In this document: positions 27,269-35,865 of the stretch, piece by piece
Layout: every line of letters begins with the position of its first letter
Position numbering within the stretch: the stretch's first letter is position 1
DNA from: Chromatiaceae bacterium
GTDB taxonomy: Bacteria; Pseudomonadota; Gammaproteobacteria; Chromatiales; Chromatiaceae
Assembly (NCBI GenBank): GCA_024235315.1
Contig: JACKMP010000002.1
Span: 62,001 to 126,000 of the forward strand
Reading direction: 5' to 3'
DNA: 64,000 bases
Program-made: the position numbers and the translations under genes
Notes under the pieces: model-generated
Database searches by the model: none
The model's input: only the letters and a program-made list of their open reading frames with translations
What the model was told of the DNA's origin: nothing

Positions 27269-28288
27269 TCAAGGTACCGGTACCAGCCCGAGCAACTCCT
27301 CGATGAAATCCTGCGCCGTCCGCCCTTCGGCCTCGGCCTGGTAGGAAAGGATCACGCGATGCCGCAACACCTCAGGCGCCACCGCCTGTATATCCTCGGG
27401 CGAGACATAGTCACGACCACCGAGCCACGCCCTTGCCCTGGCGCAGCGATCGAGCGCGAGGGTGGCGCGCGGGCTGGCGCCGTAGCGCAGTCCGGCAGCG
27501 AGATGACGGCCATAAGGCGCGGGATCGCGTGTGGCCATCACCAGATGCAGCAGGTAGTCCTCGACATCCGGTGACATGAACAGATCGAGGATGGCGCGCC
27601 GTGCATCGAAAACGGTGCTTTGGCTCACGCGGTGCGGTGCGCCCGCCGGTTGCACCCGCGCCTCCTGCCGGTTCAGCAGGAGTATCGCCTTCTCGGTCGG
27701 GAGGTCGGGATAGTCCACACGCACATGCATCAGGAAACGATCGAGCTGTGCTTCGGGCAATGGATAGGTGCCTTCCTGCTCGATCGGGTTCTGCGTCGCC
27801 ATCACCAGGAACAGTTCGGGCAGGTGAAAGGTCTGGCGGCCGACCGTGACCTGGCGCTCCCCCATCGCCTCCAGCAGGGCCGACTGCACCTTGGCCGGCG
27901 CCCGGTTGACCTCATCGGCAAGCACGAAATTATGGAACACCGGCCCCTTGTCGAAGCGGAAACTGCCGTCCTGCGGACGGTAGATCTCGGTGCCGGTGAG
28001 GTCCGCGGGCAACAGGTCCGGCGTGAACTGGATGCGGTGAAAATCGCCTTCGAGCCCTGACGCCAGCGCCTTCACCGCACGGGTCTTGGCCAGTCCGGGC
28101 GCACCTTCGACCAGCAGATGGCCGTCCGCAAGCAGCGCGATCAGCAGGCGCTCCACCAGTTCCGCCTGGCCGAGAATCTGCTGCCTGATGTGTTGGCGAA
28201 GGGCCTCGAACTCACCGCGCACGAATGCCGGTTGTGCCGAACCGTCTGCGATCGCAGCCGACGACGACTGCCCTTCGGGTTCTTTCAT
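27269..28288 (-). CDS. moxR: MoxR-family AAA+ ATPase (Bat operon 1)
   Basis: 339 residues from ATG 28288, with AAGGAG ~11 bases before it. Walker A is EGAPGLAKTR, Walker B LADEVNRAP, sensor 1 VMATQNPIEQEGTYPLPEAQ and the sensor-2 region GASPRATLALDRCARA. This is a complete AAA_3 plus lid architecture. MoxR ATPases remodel or insert cofactors into partner proteins through VWA-domain adaptors, which are encoded next in this operon. The first ~25 residues are poorly conserved. A longer reading to 28528 lacks a ribosome site. Confidence 0.93.
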   Translation of the reverse strand: MKEPEGQSSSAAIADGSAQPAFVRGEFEALRQHIRQQILGQAELVERLLIALLADGHLLVEGAPGLAKTRAVKALASGLEGDFHRIQFTPDLLPADLTGTEIYRPQDGSFRFDKGPVFHNFVLADEVNRAPAKVQSALLEAMGERQVTVGRQTFHLPELFLVMATQNPIEQEGTYPLPEAQLDRFLMHVRVDYPDLPTEKAILLLNRQEARVQPAGAPHRVSQSTVFDARRAILDLFMSPDVEDYLLHLVMATRDPAPYGRHLAAGLRYGASPRATLALDRCARARAWLGGRDYVSPEDIQAVAPEVLRHRVILSYQAEAEGRTAQDFIEELLGLVPVP

Positions 28289-28379
28289 TGGTGTCTGTCT
28301 CCTTCGCCCGTTCCGTAGCGACTGTGACATCGGCGAAAAACGAATTGTTCCGCCGACAGATGGTGAGGGTATACCGCGA

Positions 28380-29381
28380 TCAATCCGCCTGCCGGAACTC
28401 GGTTGGCGACACGCCGGTCCAGCGTTTGAATGCCCTTGAAAAATTCGCCGGCTCCGAGAACCCCAGCACGAAGGTCGCCTCTTTGACCGGCATACGCTGC
28501 TCGCCGATGAAACGGACCGCGAGCTCATGCCGCGCCCGGTCGAGCAGCGCCGTGTAACTGGTTCCCTCGTCCGCCAGACGACGTTGCAGTGTGCGCACCG
28601 ACATGTTCAGCGCACGCGCCACATCTTCGGCCTCGATCCCGCCCGACGGCAGGCTCTCGATCAGCCTGATACGGACGCGGTCTGCGAAATTGTCCTCGTC
28701 GAGGCGCGTCATGTAGTCGGCCACAATACGTTCATTGTGGAGGGCCAGCGCACGGTTGGCCGTTGGCAGCGGCCGTTCGACGTCCTCGCGTCGGAACACC
28801 ATAACATCCCGGTCGGCACCGAAACGGATCGGCGCACGAAACAGCGCATAGAAATCGGCGACGCAGGGTGGTTGCGGACGCGCCAGCTCGAGTGACACTG
28901 GGGCAAAGCCTTCACCGGTGCTGACACGGCAAAGGCTGATCACCGAGGCCCAGAGCGCATCGTGAGACTGATCCTGCGAGCGCCGGCGGTACAGTATCTT
29001 CCCAATCGAGAGGCGACATTCGTCGCCGGCCAGCGATAGCTCAAGTTCGACTGCATCGGATATCGCACGGAAGTAGCGAACCGTGCGCGCCAGCGCATCG
29101 TACAGACTGTCGCTGGTCAGCCATGCGAATCCGAGCGACTGCAACGAGGCAGGGTTGAAACACCGCGCCACACGCAGCCCGATACAGGGATCCGACGTCA
29201 ACTCGGTGGCAATGAGCCAGGCCTAATCCAGCCTGACTTCCTCAAATCTCGCCCCCGGTTCATTCCATTGCGCCGGGTCGAGTCCGGCCTGCCGGAACAC
29301 CGGCGCAGGGTCCAGCTCGTAGGACTCGATGACGCGCCATAACGTCTGCGAAGCCGTTGTGATGGTCGTACTGCGGCTCAT
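28380..29381 (-). pseudogene. AraC-family regulator interrupted by an in-frame amber codon
   Basis: One continuous frame of 334 codons from ATG 29381 to 28380, broken only by TAG at 29223-29225 (codon 53). Before it: LWRVIESYELDPAPVFRQAG, the usual N-terminus of OruR/ArgR-like AraC proteins. After it: AWLIATELTSDPCIGLRVA, then the arabinose-binding-like domain and a C-terminal HTH (AEDVARALNMSVRTLQRRLADEGTS, VLGFSEPANFSRAFKRWTG). Both halves read as one protein. CAG to TAG is the simplest change. It may be a true pseudogene, a recent mutation or an assembly error. A downstream restart would leave the HTH-containing 270 residues. Confidence 0.85.
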
Positions 29382-29510
29382 GGTCTCGTTGGCACGGCGG
29401 GACAACCTCCTGGCGCACCGGGATTACCGGCGCCATGCGGCCTGATTCTACGCTGAAACCTCGCTGGCTGAAGAGCCAGAACCACACTCGGTGTCTGAAG
29501 GAGGCCCCAG

Positions 29511-30566
29511 ATGTTAAACCAGGATTTCCAGCATCTCCGTGAGCAGCATACCATCGCATCACCCATCGCCTTTGTCGGGATCGGACTGCACAGTGGTCGG
29601 CGTGTGATCATGCGTATCCTGCCCGCCGGTGCTGACACCGGGATCAGCTTTACCCGACGTGACCTTCCCGAGGGTGAGAACCGCTTCGTCGCGTTGTGGA
29701 ACAGGGTCGACGGCACCGAGCTCTGCACAACGCTGAGCAACCGGCACGGCCATCACCTCGCCACCGTGGAACACCTGTTGTCGGCATTCAGCGGCTTGGG
29801 GATCGACAATGCGGCGGTGGCGGTCGACGGGCCCGAGGTGCCGGTCGTCGACGGCAGCGCCATGCCTTTCGTTTCCGCTTTGATCAATGCCGGCATCCGG
29901 CCGCTGGGCACCCCCCGCGACCTGCTGGTCATTCGCCGTCCGGTACGCATCCAGCAGGGAGAGAGCTGGGCCGAGCTGCTGCCCGACCATACACTGCGCG
30001 TCACCGTGAGCATCGATTTTCACCAACAGGACATCGGCCTGCAATGCCTGAGTATGTGTGTGTCGCCGAACACCTATTCACGGGAAATCGCATCAGCGCG
30101 CACATTCGGCTTTGCCGAGAACGTGTGGCAGTTGCGGCGTCGGGGCCTGGCTTTGGGGGGATCGGTGAAGAACGCCATTCTGCTTGAAAATGGCCGGGTC
30201 GCGAATATGGAGGGGTTACGCTTTCCCGACGAGTTTGTCCGACACAAGGCCCTGGATGCGATCGGCGACCTCGCATTGGCACCGGCTCCAATCATCGGCC
30301 ACTACCGAGCCAACCGGCCGGGGCACCGCCTGAACAACGATCTGCTGCGTCTGCTGATGAGCGACGAACGCAGCTGGCAACGGGTCGCAGCGGCAGATCT
30401 GCTGGATGGGAAAATCAACGGACTCGACCAGGCCATGATGGGGCTGGGATTGGATGGGGCGGCATACACGACTGATACCTCCCGGACCGTCAGAAGCGAA
30501 AAGATTTCGACCTGGCGCGAGGCGCTCGACCGTGTACTCGGACGCACGGACGGCGACACGCTGTGA
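29511..30566 (+). CDS. lpxC: UDP-3-O-acyl-N-acetylglucosamine deacetylase
   Basis: 351 residues from ATG 29511 behind AAGGAGG. It catalyses the committed deacetylation in lipid A synthesis. Active-site elements are present: E87-H88 in VEHLLSAFSGLG, zinc ligands H245 and D249 and catalytic D253 in RHKALDAIGD, and H272 in PGHRLNN. The length is ~45 residues over the usual ~305 because of a C-terminal tail. Most proteobacterial lpxC genes sit after ftsZ in the division cluster. This one stands alone beside an AraC gene, so it may be a second copy or a dedicated regulated form. Confidence 0.92.
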   Translation: MLNQDFQHLREQHTIASPIAFVGIGLHSGRRVIMRILPAGADTGISFTRRDLPEGENRFVALWNRVDGTELCTTLSNRHGHHLATVEHLLSAFSGLGIDNAAVAVDGPEVPVVDGSAMPFVSALINAGIRPLGTPRDLLVIRRPVRIQQGESWAELLPDHTLRVTVSIDFHQQDIGLQCLSMCVSPNTYSREIASARTFGFAENVWQLRRRGLALGGSVKNAILLENGRVANMEGLRFPDEFVRHKALDAIGDLALAPAPIIGHYRANRPGHRLNNDLLRLLMSDERSWQRVAAADLLDGKINGLDQAMMGLGLDGAAYTTDTSRTVRSEKISTWREALDRVLGRTDGDTL

Positions 30567-30586
30567 CCCGGCTCCCCTGCGCCATA

Positions 30587-30617
30587 CCTGTCCCGACCGC
30601 ATCGGCGGCGGGACAGG
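30587..30617. terminator. Hairpin between convergent lpxC and SYLF genes
   Basis: A perfect 9-bp stem CCTGTCCCG / CGGGACAGG around a GC-rich 13-base loop, placed between two stop codons that face each other. It can serve both directions. No T-run follows on either strand. Confidence 0.6.
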
Positions 30618-30626
30618 CGAGTAGCG

Positions 30627-31193
30627 TCACTTGGGTGTGTAGCTGAACTTTTGTCCGCCGACGCTGGCCTCGTACATCAGGCCGCCTTTGGCCACGGTGA
30701 ACACCGCCATGCCCTTGTGGTACTTGCCCACGGTGACCGCATCGTTCTTGCCGCCGCTGGCGCCGGCGGTGGCGCCTGTCGTGGCCGCCGTCGCGCCGGC
30801 CGCGGCGGTAATGGCCACCGCCTGTGCCTGGGCACCGAATTCGAAGTTGCCACCGGTGAACTCGCCCAGCGCACGCTTGTCCTCGAAGAAGACGATCTGG
30901 CTGAACGCCTGGCCACCCAACTGGAAGCCGATCGTCACCTGCGTCATCGAGGTGTCACCGATATAGGCGCCCTGCTCGTAAACCCGGCCCTTGCCATGCG
31001 CACCGCCGACGCCGATACCACCCTTGCCAATGGTCGGAAAGACCGCATAGCCGTAGGCATGGCTGAAAAAGGTGCCGCTCTCGCCGGCATTCTGGAAGAT
31101 CTTGATGGTATCGGTGTAGTCATCCGCCCATGCGTTGACAGCGGGCAACAACAAAAGCGCCATAGCCAGACCAGGGAAGCGATTGAGGTTCAT
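30627..31193 (-). CDS. SYLF (YSC84-like) lipid-binding domain protein, exported
   Basis: 188 residues from ATG 31193, nine bases after AAAGGAG. The signal peptide MNLNRFPGLAMALLLLPAVNA ends near AWA. The mature protein is a SYLF/YSC84 domain: AYGYAVFPTIGKGGIGVGGAHGKG, TQVTIGFQLGGQAFSQIVFF and KGGLMYEASVGGQKFSY. An Ala/Thr/Gly-rich insert (AITAAAGATAATTGATAG) lies in the middle. SYLF domains bind phosphoinositides in eukaryotes; bacterial versions are periplasmic with uncertain ligands. Probably envelope-associated. Confidence 0.88.
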   Translation of the reverse strand: MNLNRFPGLAMALLLLPAVNAWADDYTDTIKIFQNAGESGTFFSHAYGYAVFPTIGKGGIGVGGAHGKGRVYEQGAYIGDTSMTQVTIGFQLGGQAFSQIVFFEDKRALGEFTGGNFEFGAQAQAVAITAAAGATAATTGATAGASGGKNDAVTVGKYHKGMAVFTVAKGGLMYEASVGGQKFSYTPK

Positions 31194-31291
31194 GCGTATT
31201 CTCCTTTGGATCGCCGGAAAGCGGGCGATTGTGAGCACAGAACTGTGGCTGCTGTGCCTGTTGGTGAACAGAATGCCGATTACCGCGGCAT

Positions 31292-31663
31292 TCAAGTCAA
31301 TGTTTCGTCGATCTCCTCCGACGCAAAAAAGAAACTGGACCCCTGCAGGTCCATGAATTCCGGCTGCAGCTCTTGAATAGCCCTGATCGCATGCTGGATA
31401 TCGGGACGGTTCTCGATGGCGGCAATCGCGGCCCCACTCTGCCACCATACCTCGAGTACTGCATCGAACGGGTCGAGGGTCCCGCGCGTTTCCTGGATCG
31501 CATGATTGTAGGGTATCGTCAGGCCGAAACTGACAGCGATACGTCGTGCGCCGGATGACACGGCCAGATCGTGGTATGCCCGCTGGTAATCGTCCCACTG
31601 ACGGCGAAACTCATCCACCGAGAGACCTGACTTGCGTCGTACACACTGTATGAACCGAATCAT
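31292..31663 (-). CDS. EthD-like ferredoxin-fold protein
   Basis: 123 residues from ATG 31663. MIRFIQCVRRKSGLSVDEFRRQW followed by YHDLAVSSGARRI is the usual opening of EthD/dimeric alpha-beta barrel proteins; the second half (DPFDAVLEVWW, FMDLQGSSFFF) fits the fold. Such proteins help in degradative or cofactor pathways, but no specific reaction can be assigned. A 5'-leader hairpin with a T-run lies ~165 bases upstream on its strand. Confidence 0.65.
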   Translation of the reverse strand: MIRFIQCVRRKSGLSVDEFRRQWDDYQRAYHDLAVSSGARRIAVSFGLTIPYNHAIQETRGTLDPFDAVLEVWWQSGAAIAAIENRPDIQHAIRAIQELQPEFMDLQGSSFFFASEEIDETLT

Positions 31664-31826
31664 CCGCGCTTCCCAATGTTGTCCAAAGAATGGTGTGACT
31701 GCTACGGCAGGGATAGTGTGCCGCCAATCCACCGACGTCAACGCATTGCACTCTAAGGCGGGTTCCGGCGGGAAACCGAGGAACGCGTCACCCAAATGCC
31801 CGCCTTCCCGCCTAAAATGGATAAAA

Positions 31827-31851
31827 GGCCCTGTCCCGGGGGTCCAGGGCC
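31827..31851 (-). terminator. Intrinsic-terminator-like hairpin in the divergent leader
   Basis: Stem GGCCCTG / CAGGGCC with an 11-base loop, followed on the minus strand by TTTTATCCATTTTA. This is the only hairpin with a U-tract I found. It lies upstream of the EthD-like start, so on that strand it would be an attenuator or would stop antisense transcription from the sensor gene. On the plus strand it sits in the sensor gene's leader. Confidence 0.5.
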
Positions 31852-31897
31852 GGGCAGCCCGTATCACGCAATCTGCTTCGGAGAACTGTAGACGAAC

Positions 31898-34321
31898 ATG
31901 ACCGCGGCGACACATGACGTGGTGGCGTTCGAAGAGGCACGCGCGATCAGGCGCAGGCGACGCACCCGTGTCGGGCTGCCGATCGCTGTCATTCTGATCA
32001 TGCTGGCCGCGTTGATCGGTATTGCCGTCTACGAGTACAAGACCATGCGTGCCGACGCACTGGCTTTGTCAAAAGGCGTCATCGTCAACCTGCAGAACCG
32101 TATCGAGAGCCAGGTCTCCGCCTACCTCTCACCGATCCCACGCATCATCAACATATCGCTCGACCTGCTTACGGACAGCAAGCTGGCCGGTGTGCGATAC
32201 GATCTTCTGCAACCCCTGGGCATCGGTGTCCTCAACAATGTCCCGCAATTGAGCAGCCTGATCATCGGCAGTGCGCGAGGCGAGTTCTTTATGGTCCGCC
32301 GCTTTCACGACGGCGAAACAAGCGGCCTGGAGACCAAGATCATCAAGAGGCCGGAGGGAGTCAACGAGCCTCAGGTCCGCTTGATCCGGCGTGGCCCGCA
32401 GGGCGAGACCCTGAGCGACACCCAGGTGCCATGGGACAGCTATGATCCACGCGCCAGACCGTGGTACCAGGGTGCCGCGGCGGCGCAGGGGATGTTCTGG
32501 ACCGACGTGTACCCGTTCTTTACCGACAAGGCGGCCGGCATCACCGGGTCACAACCCTACCGGGATGCCAGCGGCGAACTCGTCGCTGTGCTCGGTGTCG
32601 ACGTCAAGCTCGAAAGCATGAGTCGCTTCCTGAGGGACCTGGTTATTGGCAAGACCGGCATCGCACTGATCGTCGACGACGACGGCCGGGTGATCGCGCA
32701 TCCGCGCGCGAAACTGGCGACTGAGGATGCGGACGGCAAGGTCCAGCTCACGCGCGTGGCCGACCTGGGTGACCCGGTGGTCAGCCGCGCATTCGATCGC
32801 TATCGGGTGGAGGGTCACGGCCGACGCGATTTCGAGCTGTCCGGCAGGCGCTACATCAGTTCGGTTTCATCACTCGATCACCTGCTGGAGCGCCACTGGT
32901 CGGTACTTGTGGTGGTGCCGGAGGACGATTTCATCGCCTTCGTGGTGGAGAACATCGGTAAGACGCTGGGTATGGGCCTTGGCGTGCTGGCTCTCGCCGC
33001 CCTGCTGGCGGGACTGTTGATCCGCCAGGGACTGCGTGCCGACCGCGACGCCCTGCGCATCCTCGAACGCCAGGCCCAGCTGGATGCGCAGAGCGAAGCG
33101 TTCGGCGAACTCGCCGAACGTTCGACATCACTCGATGCGGCGCAGACTGACGCGATGGCACCGGTGACTGAAGCGGTTGCACGGGCATCGAGGGTGCGTC
33201 GCGCCAGCCTGTGGCACCTGATGCCGGGCGATGGGCAGTTGTTCTGCGTCGATTGCTTTGACCAGGAGACAGAGGGTCACACCAGCGGCGCAATCCTGCG
33301 TCGCGCCGAGCATCCGGGTCTATTTGAACAGCTCGACAGCAGGGCGCCATTCGGCAGCATCGACGCATCGCACGACGAGCAGCTCGTGTCACTCCATCAC
33401 AGTTATCTGTCGCCGCTGGGCTGTCATGCCCTGTTGTCCCTGCCAATCATCGTGCACGGCGAGGTCACCGGCGCCGTCTGGCTGGAGGATCGCGCCAAAC
33501 GCACTGAGTGGCCAAAGCAGGTGGAGAGTTTTGCCCATGCGATCGCCAACCTGCTCGCGATGCGTGCGGCCTCAGGGCACACCGTTGCGGTAACCACCAC
33601 CAGATCGCAGCCGGCAGCGGATACTGCAGGAGACTCGACTGTATCGCAGACACGACCGGCGCCCGCACCGGCACAGGCGCCCGGCGACATCGACCCCGGA
33701 CTGGGTGCGCGACGGGCGGCCGCCTTCATGACCAGGCTCGCCGGCCATGCCGATATCGTGGGAGGTGCCGGGGCAGAGGTGATCGATCGCCTCGCCATCA
33801 TGTCGCTGCGTTTCACTGATGCCACCGCTCTCGCTGAAACCCTCAGCGGCGACAGCAACGACACCGTCATCAGCTACCTCATCCGTGAACTCGAGGGCGC
33901 CGCGGCCGAGCGGGGTCTGGGCTACCTCAAGTTCCTGACCGACCAGGTGGTTGCCGCCGTCGATCCCAATGAAGACAGCGTTCAGGGCGCACAACGTCTG
34001 GCTGATTTTGCCCTCGCCGTGCAGGGGATCTGTGAACGCCTGTTCGTCGGGCAGCATGGCGCAATGGCCTTTCGCATCGGCATGGACATAGGCCCGGTAA
34101 TAGGGAGCATCGTCGGCACCCAGCGTCGTGCGTTCAACCTGTGGGGAGAAGCTGCGCAACAGGCAAGCTCGATGGCGGACACGAGCCTCGCCGGCGCGAT
34201 CCAGGTGACAGAGTCGGTGTACCAGGCATTGAACGGGCGCTATCTGTTCCAGCTGCGCGGGCATCACTACCTCGAAGGAGTCGGCGAATTCTCCACCTAC
34301 CTGCTGAGTGGACGGCTGTGA
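31898..34321 (+). CDS. Cache-GAF sensor with degenerate class III nucleotide cyclase domain
   Basis: 807 residues. Membrane spans at ~26-46 and ~352-374 enclose a periplasmic dCache domain (SYDPRARPWYQGA, WTDVYPFFTDKAAGITGSQPY, VLGVDVKLESMSRFL). The cytoplasmic part holds a coiled linker, a GAF domain (~400-555), a Pro/Ala-rich linker and a class III cyclase fold (~625-800). The cyclase fold keeps one metal Asp (FLTDQVVAAV) but lacks the first FxDIxGFT metal site (LRFTDATALAE). VNxAxR is replaced by AQQASSM. I expect no cAMP synthesis. Its stop overlaps the permease start (GTGA), tying it to the lipid-transport genes. Confidence 0.85.
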   Translation: MTAATHDVVAFEEARAIRRRRRTRVGLPIAVILIMLAALIGIAVYEYKTMRADALALSKGVIVNLQNRIESQVSAYLSPIPRIINISLDLLTDSKLAGVRYDLLQPLGIGVLNNVPQLSSLIIGSARGEFFMVRRFHDGETSGLETKIIKRPEGVNEPQVRLIRRGPQGETLSDTQVPWDSYDPRARPWYQGAAAAQGMFWTDVYPFFTDKAAGITGSQPYRDASGELVAVLGVDVKLESMSRFLRDLVIGKTGIALIVDDDGRVIAHPRAKLATEDADGKVQLTRVADLGDPVVSRAFDRYRVEGHGRRDFELSGRRYISSVSSLDHLLERHWSVLVVVPEDDFIAFVVENIGKTLGMGLGVLALAALLAGLLIRQGLRADRDALRILERQAQLDAQSEAFGELAERSTSLDAAQTDAMAPVTEAVARASRVRRASLWHLMPGDGQLFCVDCFDQETEGHTSGAILRRAEHPGLFEQLDSRAPFGSIDASHDEQLVSLHHSYLSPLGCHALLSLPIIVHGEVTGAVWLEDRAKRTEWPKQVESFAHAIANLLAMRAASGHTVAVTTTRSQPAADTAGDSTVSQTRPAPAPAQAPGDIDPGLGARRAAAFMTRLAGHADIVGGAGAEVIDRLAIMSLRFTDATALAETLSGDSNDTVISYLIRELEGAAAERGLGYLKFLTDQVVAAVDPNEDSVQGAQRLADFALAVQGICERLFVGQHGAMAFRIGMDIGPVIGSIVGTQRRAFNLWGEAAQQASSMADTSLAGAIQVTESVYQALNGRYLFQLRGHHYLEGVGEFSTYLLSGRL

Positions 34322-35151
34322 AGAAGCTGCAGGCATCGGCACCGCAGATATCGGTCGCCAACGTCGCGCCCGGCCTGCTCGGTCGGCTGGGAGACCGGAT
34401 CATCACAGTCGGCCAGGGCATCCTGCAGTTCGTCGGCGATCTGACGGCCACGGTGGCTCGTGGCCTGGTTCCTGGCAACTGGCGCAGGACGATGCGCTCG
34501 GAATTCATGCGCGCGCTCTATCGTGTCGGCTTCAATGCGATTCCCGCTGTCGCCGTCTCTGCACTCCTGGTCGGCATAGGCTTCGTTCTGCAGATCATCT
34601 ACTGGCTGGGCGTGATCGGCCAGGAGAACAGCGTCGGTGATTTTCTGGTGCTTATCCTGGCCCGTGAGATGGCGCCAGTGGTCACCGCCCTGATCCTGAT
34701 CGGCCGCAGCGGCACGGTCATTCTCGACGAGGTCGCCCACCTGAGTCTCAATGGACAGATCCGTGTCCTGGAATCCCACGGTGTAGACCCTACCGATCTG
34801 ATCGCTGTCCCGCGCACTTTCGCGATCGCCGTGGCAGTGTTCGTCCTCAACATGCTGTTCCTGCATCTGGCGTTGTGGTCAGGCTACCTGGGCGCGACAC
34901 TGACCGGACTCACCGCGATTTCGCTGCTCGAGTTCGTCGAAAACGTTCTGCAGGGCATGACGCTGAAGGACCATCTGCTGTTGCTGATCAAGCCGCTGAT
35001 CATCGGACTGGTGATCGCCTTCATCCCGATCTGGCTGGGCCTGAGGACGACGACCTCGGCATTGGCTGTACGCCAGGCGATGCCGCGTCAATTCGTGTAT
35101 TCACTGCTCGCGACCTTTCTGATCGGCACCCTGATTTCGGCGGTCCTCTAG
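34318..35151 (+). CDS. MlaE-family ABC transporter permease (sensor-linked locus)
   Basis: 277 residues from GTG 34318, overlapping the sensor stop. MlaE fold: FMRALYRVGFNAIPAVAVSALLVG, then LAREMAPVVTALILIGRSG, the cytoplasmic coupling helix that meets the ATPase, and VDPTDLIAVPRTFAIAV. Five to six membrane spans. It has no STAS domain, unlike the MlaE at 48814. MlaE permeases move phospholipids or hydrophobic compounds between inner membrane and an MCE shuttle. Its partner ATPase gene starts at the next base after its stop. Confidence 0.88.
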   Translation: MKKLQASAPQISVANVAPGLLGRLGDRIITVGQGILQFVGDLTATVARGLVPGNWRRTMRSEFMRALYRVGFNAIPAVAVSALLVGIGFVLQIIYWLGVIGQENSVGDFLVLILAREMAPVVTALILIGRSGTVILDEVAHLSLNGQIRVLESHGVDPTDLIAVPRTFAIAVAVFVLNMLFLHLALWSGYLGATLTGLTAISLLEFVENVLQGMTLKDHLLLLIKPLIIGLVIAFIPIWLGLRTTTSALAVRQAMPRQFVYSLLATFLIGTLISAVL

Positions 35152-35865
35152 ATGCCCGATACCCGCACTCCCCCAACCGGCAACAACATCATCGAGGCAC
35201 GTCGAATCCGCCTCGCGCCGCGCAGCGGTTCCGCGATGCTGGAAGTGGATCTGGAAGTACTGCCGGGCCAGCTGCACCTGATCTACTCGGATGACCCCGA
35301 CAGCAGCCGCGCAATCTCGGACGTACTGCTCGGACTGTGCGACGCCGCACAGGGCGAGGTGCGGTTGCATGGCAGGGCCTGGGCCGGGATACCCCCTCGC
35401 GATGCATACAGGCTGCGCAGCAGTATCGGTCGGGTGGCGAGCAAGGGAAATTGGATGGATACGCGTCCCGTGATGGAAAACATCCTGCTGCCACTGCGTC
35501 ACCACACGGTCCTGCCGGACGAGCTGCTGCACAAGATGGCCTGTGATTTCGCGCAGCGCTTCGGCCTCCCCGGACTGCCGACACTGCTGCCCGGCCAGTG
35601 CCCCGAACCTGATCTGCAGAGGGCAGCGTGCGTTCGCGCCTTCATGGGGAGGCCGGAACTGGTCATCCTGGAACACCCGCTGGAGTTCGCCGACGCCGGG
35701 CTGCTGCCACCGTTGGTCGACGCCATCCAGCAGGTGCGTCGGCGACAGGGCTCGGTCATCTGGTTTACCCGCCGCCGGGCAGTCCTGGAGGACCACGGAA
35801 TACCTGCCGACCACCGTTACCGGATCGCCGGCCGGCAGTTGCTCGAACTGGAGACCAGCGCATGA
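35152..35865 (+). CDS. Degenerate MlaF-like ABC ATPase (pseudo-ATPase)
   Basis: 237 residues that align over their whole length with MlaF-type ATPases, but with every nucleotide motif lost. The Walker A place (~44-56) reads IYSDDPDSSRAIS with no Gly-rich loop and no Lys. The Q-loop Gln is absent (GRVASKGNW). The signature is LLPGQCPEP instead of LSGGQ. Walker B is LVILEHP, His replacing the catalytic Glu. The H-loop reads WFTRRR. The frame is intact, codon use matches the neighbours and the gene is tightly coupled, so it is not a decayed pseudogene. ATP hydrolysis is not expected. Confidence 0.82.
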   Translation: MPDTRTPPTGNNIIEARRIRLAPRSGSAMLEVDLEVLPGQLHLIYSDDPDSSRAISDVLLGLCDAAQGEVRLHGRAWAGIPPRDAYRLRSSIGRVASKGNWMDTRPVMENILLPLRHHTVLPDELLHKMACDFAQRFGLPGLPTLLPGQCPEPDLQRAACVRAFMGRPELVILEHPLEFADAGLLPPLVDAIQQVRRRQGSVIWFTRRRAVLEDHGIPADHRYRIAGRQLLELETSA

